A stretch of 64,000 nucleotides of DNA from Terrabacter sp040702505 (GTDB lineage Bacteria; Actinomycetota; Actinomycetes; Actinomycetales; Dermatophilaceae): positions 558,001-622,000 of the forward strand of contig NZ_JBFBLC010000002.1 in the NCBI RefSeq assembly GCF_040702505.1, written 5' to 3'. The notes below the pieces were generated by a model. That model was not told where the DNA came from. It ran no database searches and worked only from the letters and a program-made list of their open reading frames with translations. The position numbers were made by a program, and so were the translations under genes. Of this stretch, positions 8,584 through 21,012 are shown in pieces (within the stretch, counting starts at the first letter, position 1; every line of letters begins with the position of its first letter).

Positions 8584-8735
8584 CGTGGGAGAGTCCTCGG
8601 GGTGCCCAGGCACCTGCGAGGCGCCGAAGGGGCAACATCCCCGGAACCTCTCAGGCGCCAGGACCACGCGGGCGAGGCAACTCTGGAGGCACCGTTCTCG
8701 GGCGCTCGACAGACGGGGAGCGTGTGTCGTCCGCT
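8584..8735 (+). promoter_or_regulatory. Glycine riboswitch controlling gcvP
   Basis: The conserved blocks of the glycine aptamer appear in order: GTGGGAGAGTCC (from 8585), CGCCGAAGGGGCAA (from 8622), GGAACCTCTCAGGC (8643-8656), then AGGACCACGCGGG and GAGGCAACTCTGGA (8674-8687). Only one full aptamer is seen. The part from 8690 to 8735 does not repeat the pattern and contains a CGACA/TGTCG pair, so this looks like a single aptamer with a short accessory helix. It lies in the 274-base gap before gcvP and ends just upstream of the AGGAG ribosome-binding site (8747-8751). Glycine binding is expected to turn gcvP on. Confidence 0.92.
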
Positions 8736-8756
8736 CGAATCCCGCCAGGAGTCCCC

Positions 8757-11684
<2,928 letters not shown>

Positions 11685-11691
11685 CACTCCG

Positions 11692-11719
11692 CTCGACGGG
11701 CTCGCACGAGCCCGTCGAG
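11692..11719 (+). terminator. Hairpin terminator after gcvP
   Basis: CTCGACGGGCTCG (11692-11704) and CGAGCCCGTCGAG (11707-11719) are perfectly complementary. The innermost pair must open to make a loop. The start of the next gene is only 17 bases beyond. Confidence 0.75.
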
Positions 11720-11736
11720 TGTGGTTGTCTCGGCAC

Positions 11737-13224
11737 GTGGGAGCGGATGTCGAGCAGGCCAGGTACACACGCGAGCAGCGGCAGCAGTACCGCGAGAAGG
11801 TGCGCCGCGACCTCGACGTCTTCGAGCGCATGCTCGGCAAGAGCGAGTTCGAGTTCGACCGGCCGATGACCGGCCTCGAGATCGAGCTCAACCTCGTCAC
11901 CGAGGACCTCGGTCCCAAGCTCGACAACAAGTCGGTGCTCGAGCAGATCGCCGACGAGAACTACCAGACCGAGCTGGCCCGCTACAACATCGAGCTCAAC
12001 GTCCACCCCCGGCCGCTGCCGGGCGACGCCGCGCTCGAGCTCGAGGAGCACCTGCGCGAGTCGCTCAACCGCGCGTCCGAGAAGGCGGCCGAGGCGCACG
12101 CCGGCATCGTGGCCATCGGCATCCTGCCGACCGTCATGCCCGAGCACTTCGAGGGCGACTGGATCAGCGAGAACATCCGCTACGCCGCCCTGAACAACGC
12201 CGTGCTCGACGCGCGCGGCGAGGACGTGTGGCTCGAGCTCGAGGGGCCGACGGGGGAGCGGATCGCGCGCTACTCCGACAGCCTCGCCCCCGAGTCGGCC
12301 TGCACCTCGATCCAGCTGCACCTGCAGGTCCAGCCGGAGCGCTTCGCCGACCACTGGAACGCCGCCCAGGTGCTCGCCGGCCCGCAGCTCGCGCTCGGGG
12401 CCAACTCGCCCTACTTCCTCGGCCAGCGGCTGTGGGCCGAGACCCGCATCCCGCTCTTCACGCAGGCCACCGACACCCGGTCCGTCGAGCTGAAGAACCA
12501 GGGCGTGCGCCCGCGGGTCTGGTTCGGGGAGCGCTGGATCACCTCGATCTTCGACCTCTTCGAGGAGAACGTCCGCTACTTCCCGGCCCTGCTGCCCGAG
12601 CTCTACGACGAGGAGCCCGAGGAGGTCTTCGAGCGCGGCGAGGTGCCCGAGCTCAAGGAGCTGCGGCTGCACAACGGCACGGTCTACCGCTGGAACCGGC
12701 CGATCTACGACATCGTGCACGGGCGCCCGCACCTCCGAGTCGAGAACCGCGTCCTGCCGGCAGGCCCGAGCATCGCCGACGTCATGGCCAACGCCGCCTT
12801 CTACTACGGCACGATGCGCGTCCTCGCCGAGGAGGACCGCCCGGTGTGGACCCGGATGAGCTTCTCGGCGGCCGAGTCCAACTTCGAGGAGGGCGCGCGC
12901 CTCGGCATCGACGCCCGCACCTACTGGCCCGGCCTCGGTGACGTCCCGGCCACCGAGCTCGTGCTGCGCCGGCTGCTGCCGATGGCCCACGAGGGCCTGC
13001 AGCGCTGGGGCGTGTCGACAGCCGTGCGCGACCGGTTCCTGACGATCATCGAGCAGCGCTGCCTGCAGGGGGTCAACGGCGCCTCGTGGCAGACCGAGTG
13101 CGTGGCACGCCTCGAGGCGCGGGGACTCACGCGCGACAAGGCCCTGCGCGAGATGCTGGCCCGCTACATCGAGGGGATGATGGCCAACGAGCCCGTCCAC
13201 ACCTGGGAGCTCCCCGGCGATTGA
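11737..13224 (+). CDS. GCS2-family glutamate--cysteine ligase-like protein
   Basis: About 495 residues. The MTGLEIELNLV motif near residue 45 is the ATP/glutamate-binding start of the carboxylate-amine ligase fold, and YNIELNVHPRPL and ENRVLPAGPS (near residue 345) also match. These proteins join glutamate to an amine. Actinobacteria generally use mycothiol rather than glutathione, so the true substrate may not be cysteine. Start GTG 11737 is preceded at 6 bases by TTGTCT, a weak leaderless -10. The gene is monocistronic and convergent with the phosphatase gene. Confidence 0.8.
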   Translation: MGADVEQARYTREQRQQYREKVRRDLDVFERMLGKSEFEFDRPMTGLEIELNLVTEDLGPKLDNKSVLEQIADENYQTELARYNIELNVHPRPLPGDAALELEEHLRESLNRASEKAAEAHAGIVAIGILPTVMPEHFEGDWISENIRYAALNNAVLDARGEDVWLELEGPTGERIARYSDSLAPESACTSIQLHLQVQPERFADHWNAAQVLAGPQLALGANSPYFLGQRLWAETRIPLFTQATDTRSVELKNQGVRPRVWFGERWITSIFDLFEENVRYFPALLPELYDEEPEEVFERGEVPELKELRLHNGTVYRWNRPIYDIVHGRPHLRVENRVLPAGPSIADVMANAAFYYGTMRVLAEEDRPVWTRMSFSAAESNFEEGARLGIDARTYWPGLGDVPATELVLRRLLPMAHEGLQRWGVSTAVRDRFLTIIEQRCLQGVNGASWQTECVARLEARGLTRDKALREMLARYIEGMMANEPVHTWELPGD

Positions 13225-13258
13225 GCCAGCCCGGGGAGGCTGCGCCACAACGCAGCTC

Positions 13259-13293
13259 GCGTATGCCGTGTGCCCGGGGCAGGCGGCATACGC
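13259..13293. terminator. Bidirectional hairpin between convergent genes, built from two GTATGCC motifs
   Basis: GCGTATGCCG (13259-13268) and CGGCATACGC (13284-13293) are perfect inverted copies with a 15-base loop, placed between two convergent stop codons. Each arm is a copy of the window-wide GTATGCC motif. Confidence 0.7.
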
Positions 13294-13309
13294 GACCTCC
13301 CGGACGGGC

Positions 13310-13936
13310 TCAGTCGGAGAGCAGGCGCCAGGGGGAGAGGTTGTACATCCCGAGGCAGCGGGTGGAGCGGTGGTGCGTCAGGACGCTCATCGAGCCGGCG
13401 TCGAGAACGAGCTGCTGGCCGAAGCACGGGTCGACCTTGAGGTAGGTGGCGGTCAGCACCCGTAGGGCGTGGCCGTGGCCGAAGAGGGCGACGTCGCCGC
13501 GCTCGAGGTCCGGCCAGATCTTGTCGAGGACCTGCTGGGCCCGGTCGGCCACGTCGTGGATCGTCTCGCCGGGCGTCACCCCCGGCTTGACCCCGTCGAC
13601 GAAGACCTCCCAGGGGTGGCCGAGCTCGGCGCTGATCTGCTTGGTCGTGATGCCCTCGTAGGCGCCGTAGTCCCACTCGCGCAGCAGCGGCTCGACTTCG
13701 AAGTCGCCGAGCCCCGCGAGCTCGGCCGTGCGCTTGGCCCGCTGAAGCGGTGAGACGAGCACCCGCTCGAACCGGTGGCTGCGCAGGACACCCGCGAGCT
13801 CCTTCGCCGCCGCCTCGCCCTCGGGCAGGAGCGGCAGGTCCGTCGTGCCGGTGTGCTGGCCGGTGAGCGACCACTCCGTCTCGCCGTGCCGGAAGAGGTA
13901 GATGTTGCCGGGCACGACGCCGTCGGGGGAGGCCAT
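13310..13936 (-). CDS. Histidine phosphatase family protein (phosphoglycerate mutase-like)
   Basis: 208 residues. The phosphohistidine motif FRHGETEW is near residue 14, and the second catalytic histidine is in FGHGHALRVL near residue 160. It belongs to the broad-specificity acid phosphatase branch; the substrate is not known. The ATG at 13936 is chosen because TACTGT lies 6 bases upstream, although the frame stays open for another 950 bases antisense to phzF. It is convergent with the ligase gene and divergent from the PhzF gene. Confidence 0.88.
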   Translation of the reverse strand: MASPDGVVPGNIYLFRHGETEWSLTGQHTGTTDLPLLPEGEAAAKELAGVLRSHRFERVLVSPLQRAKRTAELAGLGDFEVEPLLREWDYGAYEGITTKQISAELGHPWEVFVDGVKPGVTPGETIHDVADRAQQVLDKIWPDLERGDVALFGHGHALRVLTATYLKVDPCFGQQLVLDAGSMSVLTHHRSTRCLGMYNLSPWRLLSD

Positions 13937-13942
13937 GCCTGC

Positions 13943-13948
13943 ACAGTA
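13943..13948 (-). promoter_or_regulatory. -10 box of leaderless histidine phosphatase gene
   Basis: On the minus strand TACTGT is followed by 6 bases and the ATG ending at 13936. Confidence 0.55.
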
Positions 13949-14038
13949 TCCGCGGGCGGCGGTGGTCCGCGCCCTGGGGCTCGCCGTGGGGGGCCCGTCC
14001 CGCACCCGCTCGGAGGCGTGCTGGGGCAGACTTCGGCC

Positions 14039-14941
14039 ATGGACCTGCCCTTCCGCCTGCTCAACGTCTTCGCCATCGAGGACGATCCCTTCTCGGGCAA
14101 CCCCCTGTGCGTCTTCCCCGAGGCGGCCGGCCTGGACGAGCCAGCGATGCAGGCCTGGGCGCGCCAGTTCAACCTCAGCGAGTCGGCGTTCGTCACCTCG
14201 GCGGTGACGGGGGAGGCTGCGGGAGAGGCTCAGGTGCGCATCTTCACCCCCGGGCACGAGATGCCCTTCGCCGGACACCCGACCCTCGGCACGGCGGAGG
14301 TGGTGGCCGATATGGCCGGCGACGTCGACGAGGTGCACCTGAGCATGCCGGCCGGACGCATCCCCGTGGTGCGCACGGCCGACGGCTGGCGCCTGACCGC
14401 CCGACCGGCGACCTTGCGCGAGGTCGGGTCCAGCGCTGCCGACCTCGCCCTCGCCCTCGGTGTGCAGGAGGCGTCGGTGGTCCGGCAGGACGCCTCGTGG
14501 GTCGACGCGGGCGTCGAGCAGCTCGTCGTGCACATCGACTCGGCCGAGGCGGTGCGCGCGTGCGCTCCGGTGGCCTCCGGGATGGCGGCCCACATGACCT
14601 CGCCCGGGCGGCCGCCCCACGTCTACGCGTGGGCGTGGACGGGACCGGGCAGCGTCGAGGCGCGGCTGTTCTACACCGAGGGGCAGTCGGTGCTCGAGGA
14701 CCCGGCCACCGGTTCGGCGTGTGCCAACCTCGGCGGCTGGCTCGCTGCGCAGGGCCGGCGGGACGTCTCGGTGGAGGTCAGCCAGGGCGCCGCGGTCGGA
14801 CGGCCCTCGAGGCTGCTGCTCGACGTCGACGCGCACGGCCGGGTGCACGTCGGCGGTCGGGTCGACGCGGTGGGCCAGGGCGTGGCGGTGCACGGCGGCC
14901 CCGGGCGCAGCCGGTCTGGGCTCAGCGAGAAAGGGCGCTGA
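14039..14941 (+). CDS. PhzF family isomerase/epimerase
   Basis: 300 residues with the two-halved diaminopimelate-epimerase-like fold. The N-terminus FRLLNVFAIEDDPFSGNPLCVF and the catalytic Glu region NLSESAFV (near residue 45) are typical, and GHEMPFAGHPTLGTAE and LEDPATGSACANLGGW follow. PhzF proteins isomerise small molecules; no phenazine genes are nearby, so this is a general PhzF-like protein of unknown substrate. CAGACT lies 6 bases before the ATG, a probable leaderless promoter. The DUF1697 gene follows after 2 bases. Confidence 0.9.
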   Translation: MDLPFRLLNVFAIEDDPFSGNPLCVFPEAAGLDEPAMQAWARQFNLSESAFVTSAVTGEAAGEAQVRIFTPGHEMPFAGHPTLGTAEVVADMAGDVDEVHLSMPAGRIPVVRTADGWRLTARPATLREVGSSAADLALALGVQEASVVRQDASWVDAGVEQLVVHIDSAEAVRACAPVASGMAAHMTSPGRPPHVYAWAWTGPGSVEARLFYTEGQSVLEDPATGSACANLGGWLAAQGRRDVSVEVSQGAAVGRPSRLLLDVDAHGRVHVGGRVDAVGQGVAVHGGPGRSRSGLSEKGR

Positions 14942-14943
14942 CG

Positions 14944-15483
14944 GTGGGCACCTACATTGCCTTCCTGCGCGCCGTCAACGTCGGCCAGCGCTGGGTCAAG
15001 ATGGAGCGCCTGCGGACCCATCTGAGCGCCAACGGCTTCGGCGAGGTGGTCACGCACATCCAGAGCGGCAACGTGCGCGTCACGACCCCGATGCGCAGCA
15101 CGTCCAAGGTCGAGGTCGCCCTGCGCGAGCTCATCAGCGAGGAGTTCGGCTTCGACGTCCCGGTCATCGTCCGGTCACCCGCTGACCTGCGACGAACCGC
15201 GGCCGAGGCGGACGCCCTGGAGTCGCCGCTCGGGGCGCACGCGCGACGCTACGTCACCTTCACCACCGGCGGCATCACGCCCTCCGGGCGCTCGGCGCTC
15301 GAGGAGTGGGCCGAGCCCGGCGAGCGCGCGGTCGTGCTCGGCCCGGACGTCGTGCTGTTCCTGACGAAACCGGCGCACGGGATCAAGCTGACCAACGCGC
15401 GCCTGGAGAAGCTGACGGGCGCGACCGGCACGGCCCGCGACATCAAGGTCGTGCGCGCGCTCGCCGAGAAGTGGGGCAGCTGA
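14944..15483 (+). CDS. DUF1697 family protein
   Basis: 179 residues beginning MGTYIAFLRAVNVG and containing IQSGNVRV and LTKPAHGIKLTN, the conserved blocks of DUF1697. The function of the family is unknown. GTG start 14944 lies two bases after the PhzF stop, so the two form an operon. Confidence 0.9.
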   Translation: MGTYIAFLRAVNVGQRWVKMERLRTHLSANGFGEVVTHIQSGNVRVTTPMRSTSKVEVALRELISEEFGFDVPVIVRSPADLRRTAAEADALESPLGAHARRYVTFTTGGITPSGRSALEEWAEPGERAVVLGPDVVLFLTKPAHGIKLTNARLEKLTGATGTARDIKVVRALAEKWGS

Positions 15484-15500
15484 CCGGTTCCCGGCCCTAC

Positions 15501-15573
15501 GGACCGCCACGGACCGCGGCGCCGCCGCACGGGCGTGCGCGGCCCGGGCCGACGGCATACCTCGTGGCGGTCC
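15501..15573. terminator. Large hairpin between convergent DUF1697 and TrmH-type genes
   Basis: GGACCGCCACG (15501-15511) is a perfect inverted copy of CGTGGCGGTCC (15563-15573). The 51-base interior is itself GC-rich and includes one GGCATAC motif. Confidence 0.55.
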
Positions 15574-15592
15574 GACGGCCCGCCGGCGCACC

Positions 15593-16354
15593 TCAGAGGC
15601 GGGAGCGGCGCACGAGCTCGAAGCAGACCACGGCGGCGGCCGCGGAGACGTTGAGCGACTCGACGCCCGCGGCCATCGGGATCGACACCCACGTGTCGAC
15701 CTGCCGGGCGACCTCAGGCGTGAGCCCTGCCGTCTCGCTGCCGAGCACGAAGGCCACCGGCTCGGGCAGGTGGGCGGCGAAGAGGTCGTCGTCCCCCGAG
15801 GCGTCGAGGCCGACGACGTGGAAGCCGTGCTCCTTGAGCTCGCGCACCGCCTCGCCGGCGGTGAAGGCCTTGAGGATCGGTGAGCGGAAGGCGACACCGG
15901 CGGAGGCCTTCACCACGAGCGGGTCGAGCGAGGCCACCCCCTTTCGGGGCACGACGATCCCGTCGACGCCGGCCGCCGTGGCCGAGCGCAGGATCATGCC
16001 GACGTTGGCCGGCGTCGTCACGCCGTCGAGAACCAGCACGGTGCGCAGCCCAGCGGCGTCGTCTGCGAGCGCCGCTTCGAGGGGCCGCATCCGGGGTGCG
16101 ACGACGTCGGCGAAGACGCCCTGGTCCTGGCGCCCGTTGCCGGCCAGCTTCTTGACGCGCTCGGCGCTCGCATACGACAGGACCACCCCGCGCCGGCGCG
16201 CCGCCTGCTGGATCTCGCGCAGGCCGCTGCCGCGAGCGCCCTCGGCGATGACGACCTTGTCGACGTGCAGGTCCTCGTCGAGGAGCACCTCGTGCACCGG
16301 GTTGCGGCCGTAGACCGTGATGAAGCGGTCCTTCGGTGAGGTCTCTGCAGTCAC
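15593..16354 (-). CDS. TrmH/SpoU family RNA 2'-O-methyltransferase
   Basis: 253 residues. The N-terminal substrate-binding domain (ITVYGRNPVHEVLLDEDLHVDK) is followed by the SPOUT domain with TTPANVGMILRSATAAG, FVLGSETAGL and the C-terminal VSIPMAAGVESLNVSAAAAV knot. It methylates a ribose in rRNA or tRNA; the target is not predictable. GTG 16354 is used because the family's N-terminus begins shortly after it, though the frame extends further upstream. A monocistronic gene. Confidence 0.88.
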   Translation of the reverse strand: MTAETSPKDRFITVYGRNPVHEVLLDEDLHVDKVVIAEGARGSGLREIQQAARRRGVVLSYASAERVKKLAGNGRQDQGVFADVVAPRMRPLEAALADDAAGLRTVLVLDGVTTPANVGMILRSATAAGVDGIVVPRKGVASLDPLVVKASAGVAFRSPILKAFTAGEAVRELKEHGFHVVGLDASGDDDLFAAHLPEPVAFVLGSETAGLTPEVARQVDTWVSIPMAAGVESLNVSAAAAVVCFELVRRSRL

Positions 16355-16436
16355 CGCGACAGGATCCCACAGCCCCGTTACGCCTCCCGCGCCACGCCGG
16401 GGCCGCGGGAATGGGGGAGCGCCTCCCGGCGTTCGA

Positions 16437-16454
16437 TACGATTGAATCGTCAAC
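16437..16454 (+). promoter_or_regulatory. Promoter/operator of the LLM-reductase operon
   Basis: A TACGAT -10-like box (16437-16442) overlaps a perfect palindrome ACGATT-G-AATCGT (16438-16450). A second palindrome, TTGA-ATCG-TCAA, overlaps at 16443-16454. This looks like a repressor site over the transcription start. Confidence 0.5.
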
Positions 16455-16471
16455 TAAAGGAGCTGGGACAC

Positions 16472-17644
16472 ATGCAGTTCGGGATCTTCACCGTCGGTGA
16501 TGTCACGACCGACCCCACCACGGGACGGACGCCGACCGAGCACGAGCGCATTCAGGCCACCGTCGCCATCGCCAAGAAGGCGGAGGAGGTCGGGCTCGAC
16601 GTCTTCGCCACCGGTGAGCACCACAACCCGCCCTTCGCCGCTCCGGCCAACCCGCCCGTGCTGCTCGCGGCCATCGCCGCGCAGACCGAGCGCCTCGTCC
16701 TCTCGACGTCGACGACGCTCATCACGACGAACGACCCGGTGCGCATCGCCCAGGACTACGCGTACCTCCAGCACCTCAGCAACGGCCGGATGGACCTCAT
16801 GCTGGGCCGCGGCAACACCGGCCCGGTCTACCCCTGGTTCGGCAAGGACATCCGCGACGGCATCCCGCTGGCGATCGAGAACTACGCGCTGCTGCACCAG
16901 CTGTGGCGCCAGGACGTCGTGAACTGGCAGGGGAAGAACCGCACCCCACTGCAGGGCTTCACCTCGACGCCCCGCCCGCTCGACGGCATACCCCCGTTCG
17001 TGTGGCACGGCTCGATCCGCAGCCCCGAGATCGCGGAGCAGGCCGCCTACTACGGCGACGGCTTCTTCTCCAACCACATCTTCTGGCCGGCCAGCCACAC
17101 CAAGCAGATGGTGCAGCTCTACCGTCGGCGCTTCGAGCACTACGGCCACGGGCGCGCCGATCAGGCGATCGTCGGTCTCGGCGGCCAGGTGTTCATGCGC
17201 AAGAACAGCCAGGACGCCGTGCGCGAGTTCCGGCCGTACTTCGACAACGCCCCGGTCTACGGCCACGGCCCCTCCCTGGAGGAGTTCACCCGCCAGACGC
17301 CGCTGACCGTCGGCAGCCCGCAGGAGGTCATCGAGCGGACCCTGAGCTTCCGGGACTACGCCGGCGACTACCAGCGCCAGCTGTGGCTCATCGACCACGC
17401 GGGGCTCCCGCTGAAGACGGTCCTCGAGCAGCTCGACATCCTCGGCGAGGAGGTCGTGCCGGTGCTGCGCAAGGAGTTCGCGGCCCTCAAGCCGGCGCAC
17501 GTGCCGGACGCCCCGACCCACGCCGCCCGCGTCGCTGCCGCCGGTGGCGCGCACGACACGACCGTGTACGCCGAGGGCGACGACGTCACCGGCGCCTCGC
17601 CCGACCCCACCCGCACTCCCGTCTCGCTGGAGGTGACCAAGTGA
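16472..17644 (+). CDS. FMN-dependent luciferase-like monooxygenase (CE1758 family)
   Basis: 390 residues with the bacterial-luciferase TIM barrel. GEHHNPPF near residue 50 and LMLGRGNTGPVYPWFGKD near residue 110 match the CE1758-type subgroup, which is normally paired with an FMN reductase, as here. The substrate is unknown. AAAGGAG lies 9 bases before the ATG. The gene overlaps the reductase by GTGA (17641-17644), so both are co-translated, and a palindromic operator precedes the pair. Confidence 0.9.
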   Translation: MQFGIFTVGDVTTDPTTGRTPTEHERIQATVAIAKKAEEVGLDVFATGEHHNPPFAAPANPPVLLAAIAAQTERLVLSTSTTLITTNDPVRIAQDYAYLQHLSNGRMDLMLGRGNTGPVYPWFGKDIRDGIPLAIENYALLHQLWRQDVVNWQGKNRTPLQGFTSTPRPLDGIPPFVWHGSIRSPEIAEQAAYYGDGFFSNHIFWPASHTKQMVQLYRRRFEHYGHGRADQAIVGLGGQVFMRKNSQDAVREFRPYFDNAPVYGHGPSLEEFTRQTPLTVGSPQEVIERTLSFRDYAGDYQRQLWLIDHAGLPLKTVLEQLDILGEEVVPVLRKEFAALKPAHVPDAPTHAARVAAAGGAHDTTVYAEGDDVTGASPDPTRTPVSLEVTK

Positions 17645-18270
17645 CCACGCAGAGCCCCTTCCGCCTCGCCGTCATCACGGCCGGCGTCACCGACCCCTCG
17701 TCGACGCGCCTGCTCGCCGACCGCCTCACCGAGGCGACCGTGCGGGCGCTCGCCGGCCAGGGCGTCGGCGAGGTCGTCGTCGAGGTCGTCGACGTGCGCG
17801 ACGTCGCCCACGACGTGACGAACAACGTCCTCACCGGCTTCGCGTCCCCCGAGCTGCAGGTCCGGCTCGACGCGATCGCCGAGGCCGACGCGCTCGTCGT
17901 CGCCACCCCGATCTACGCGGCGTCGTACAGCGGGCTGTTCAAGATGCTCGTCGACGTCCTGCCGAAGGACGCCCTGCGCGACACCCCGGTCCTGCTCGGC
18001 GCCACGGGCGGTACGGCGCGCCACTCGCTCGCCATCGACCACGCGCTCCGTCCGCTCTTCGCCCACCTCGGCGCCCTCGTGGCCCCGGTCGCGGTCTTCG
18101 CAGCCAGTGAGGACTGGGGGAGTGTCGATGCCGGTCGCCTCGGCGAGCGCATAGAGCGGGCAGGCACGGCCTTCGCGGCCCTCGTCTCCGGGGCGCCCCG
18201 CACGGCTCGCGTCGACCCCTTCGAGCAGGTGACCCCGTTCGAGGCGATGCTCACCGACCTGCGGGCCTGA
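17641..18270 (+). CDS. NADPH-dependent FMN reductase (CE1759 family, LLM partner)
   Basis: 209 residues with a flavodoxin-like fold. An N-terminal ITAGVTDPSSTRLLAD loop binds FMN phosphate, and ATPIYAASYSGLFKMLVD is the typical mid-region signature. It should supply reduced flavin to the monooxygenase translated just before it. The GTG start overlaps the upstream stop. A strong hairpin follows the stop codon. Confidence 0.9.
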   Translation: MTTQSPFRLAVITAGVTDPSSTRLLADRLTEATVRALAGQGVGEVVVEVVDVRDVAHDVTNNVLTGFASPELQVRLDAIAEADALVVATPIYAASYSGLFKMLVDVLPKDALRDTPVLLGATGGTARHSLAIDHALRPLFAHLGALVAPVAVFAASEDWGSVDAGRLGERIERAGTAFAALVSGAPRTARVDPFEQVTPFEAMLTDLRA

Positions 18271-18282
18271 CACCCGCCTTCG

Positions 18283-18315
18283 GCGCCCGGTCGGCCACTG
18301 CGGCCGGCCGGGCGC
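18283..18315 (+). terminator. Hairpin terminator after the LLM-reductase operon
   Basis: A 14-bp stem (18283-18296 with 18302-18315) has one G-U pair and a 5-base loop. Confidence 0.75.
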
Positions 18316-18385
18316 TTCGCGCGTGCGCCCGCCGCGGAGGGTGTCGGGTGGCCGCCGAGCCCCCACCATCCACCACACTCGGTGC

Positions 18386-19664
<1,279 letters not shown>

Positions 19665-19764
19665 CGAGACCCGGGGCGCGCGGGCAGAGGGGCAGAGATT
19701 GCAGCGACCGCCGGACACGGCCGGTGGGGAGTGCTCCCCATGGACGGTGCGCTCGGCCAGCACC

Positions 19765-19770
19765 TACGGT
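19765..19770 (+). promoter_or_regulatory. -10 box of the lipase gene
   Basis: TACGGT lies 26 bases before the GTG at 19797, which has AGGAGG in front, so the mRNA has a short leader. Confidence 0.5.
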
Positions 19771-19796
19771 GGGGCCACCGTCGACAGGAGGACCGC

Positions 19797-20981
19797 GTGC
19801 TCTACCGCAAGGGTGCTGACCCCGAGGCCCTGGACCGATCCGCCCGCGAGCTGAGCGCGTTTGCCGGCGAGGTCCAGGGCATCCGCGCCAACGGCACGAG
19901 GGCCCTGGCCGTCATCGGCCGGTCGTGGGGCGGCGCCGACGCCGAGGCGGCCCAGCAGCAGTGGCGATCGACGGCAGACGCCCTCTCCTCGCTGGGTTCC
20001 ACCCTCGACAGCCTGGCCCGTCGCCTCACCGAGAACGCCCGTGCGCAGCGGACGGCGAGCACCGGACAGAGCCCGCTGCTCGGCCCCGGCACGCTGTTCC
20101 CCCTGGCGCCGGGAGGCCCGCTGGGCGGAGCCTTCCCGCCGGGGTCACCGCTCGCCCCCACCCCGCCGCCCTTCGCCGACAGCGTGCGAGGGACGAAGCC
20201 GCACGAGATCGACCTCGAGCTGGCCGAGCTCGCCAAGGGCGTCTACAACGGCGAGGGCACCGCCACCTACCACCCGCTGCAACCCTCGGACCTGCGGACG
20301 CTGGGCATCGACCCCGGCACGCTCACCGGGCCGCAAGGCTTCGCCGCGACCGTCTACCGCGACGCGCAGGGCCACTACGTGCTCGCCTTCCAGGGCACCG
20401 ACCCGTCGAGTCTCGACGACTGGGGCGCCAACCTGCAGCAGGGCGTCGGCCTCTTCAGCTCCCAGCACGTGCAGGCCATCACCCTGGCGCAGCGCCTGTC
20501 CGCCGTCGTGGGCAGCGAGAACATGGTGCTGACCGGGCACTCCCTGGGCGGTGGCCTGGCCAGCACGGCCTCGGTCGCCACCGACGTCCCGGCCGTCACG
20601 TTCAACGCCGCGGGCGTGCACCCCAACACCGTCGAGCTCGCGACGCGGCTCGGCCACGGCGACGGCGGGCTGGCCTCGGGGCAGATCCGCAACTACCACG
20701 TGCGAGGTGAGGTGCTCACGACCCTGCAGAACCCGGTGGGCTCCTTCGTCGACCACGTGCCACACCTGGGGCCGGATCGTCTCCCCGACGCTCTCGGTAC
20801 CCAGATCGCCCTCGACCCGGCCAAGCCGCCCGAGGTGCACGTCAGCCCCTGGAGCCTCGTCAGCCCTGCCGCCGGGGTCGTCGAGACGGTCAAGGACCTC
20901 GGCGGCTACGCCATCGGCCAGCACCAGGCACCGTCGGTCATCGAGGCGATGGAGGCCAGCGCCTACTTCGGCAAGCACTGA
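19797..20981 (+). CDS. Class-3-lipase-like alpha/beta hydrolase with WXG100-like N-terminal domain
   Basis: 394 residues. Residues 1-90 are helical with a WGG turn (RSWGGADAEAAQQQW) near residue 43, resembling the WXG100/ESX-substrate helix pair. A proline-rich linker (about 100-140) leads to a lipase-3-like domain: FQGTDPSSLDDW near residue 198 and the nucleophile Ser249 in TGHSLGGG. No signal peptide is seen. This suggests an exported or cell-surface hydrolase, possibly a type VII secretion client, but no ESX genes are in the window. The GTG start is supported by AGGAGG. Confidence 0.8.
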   Translation: MLYRKGADPEALDRSARELSAFAGEVQGIRANGTRALAVIGRSWGGADAEAAQQQWRSTADALSSLGSTLDSLARRLTENARAQRTASTGQSPLLGPGTLFPLAPGGPLGGAFPPGSPLAPTPPPFADSVRGTKPHEIDLELAELAKGVYNGEGTATYHPLQPSDLRTLGIDPGTLTGPQGFAATVYRDAQGHYVLAFQGTDPSSLDDWGANLQQGVGLFSSQHVQAITLAQRLSAVVGSENMVLTGHSLGGGLASTASVATDVPAVTFNAAGVHPNTVELATRLGHGDGGLASGQIRNYHVRGEVLTTLQNPVGSFVDHVPHLGPDRLPDALGTQIALDPAKPPEVHVSPWSLVSPAAGVVETVKDLGGYAIGQHQAPSVIEAMEASAYFGKH

Positions 20982-21012
20982 CCCCGGCGCCGGTCTGCGC
21001 GAGCCCGCACCG

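Noticed and set aside
8568..8756. Extended N-terminus for GcvP starting at 8568
   Set aside because: The region is the glycine riboswitch. The encoded residues are not GcvP-like, and an AGGAG ribosome-binding site precedes ATG 8757.
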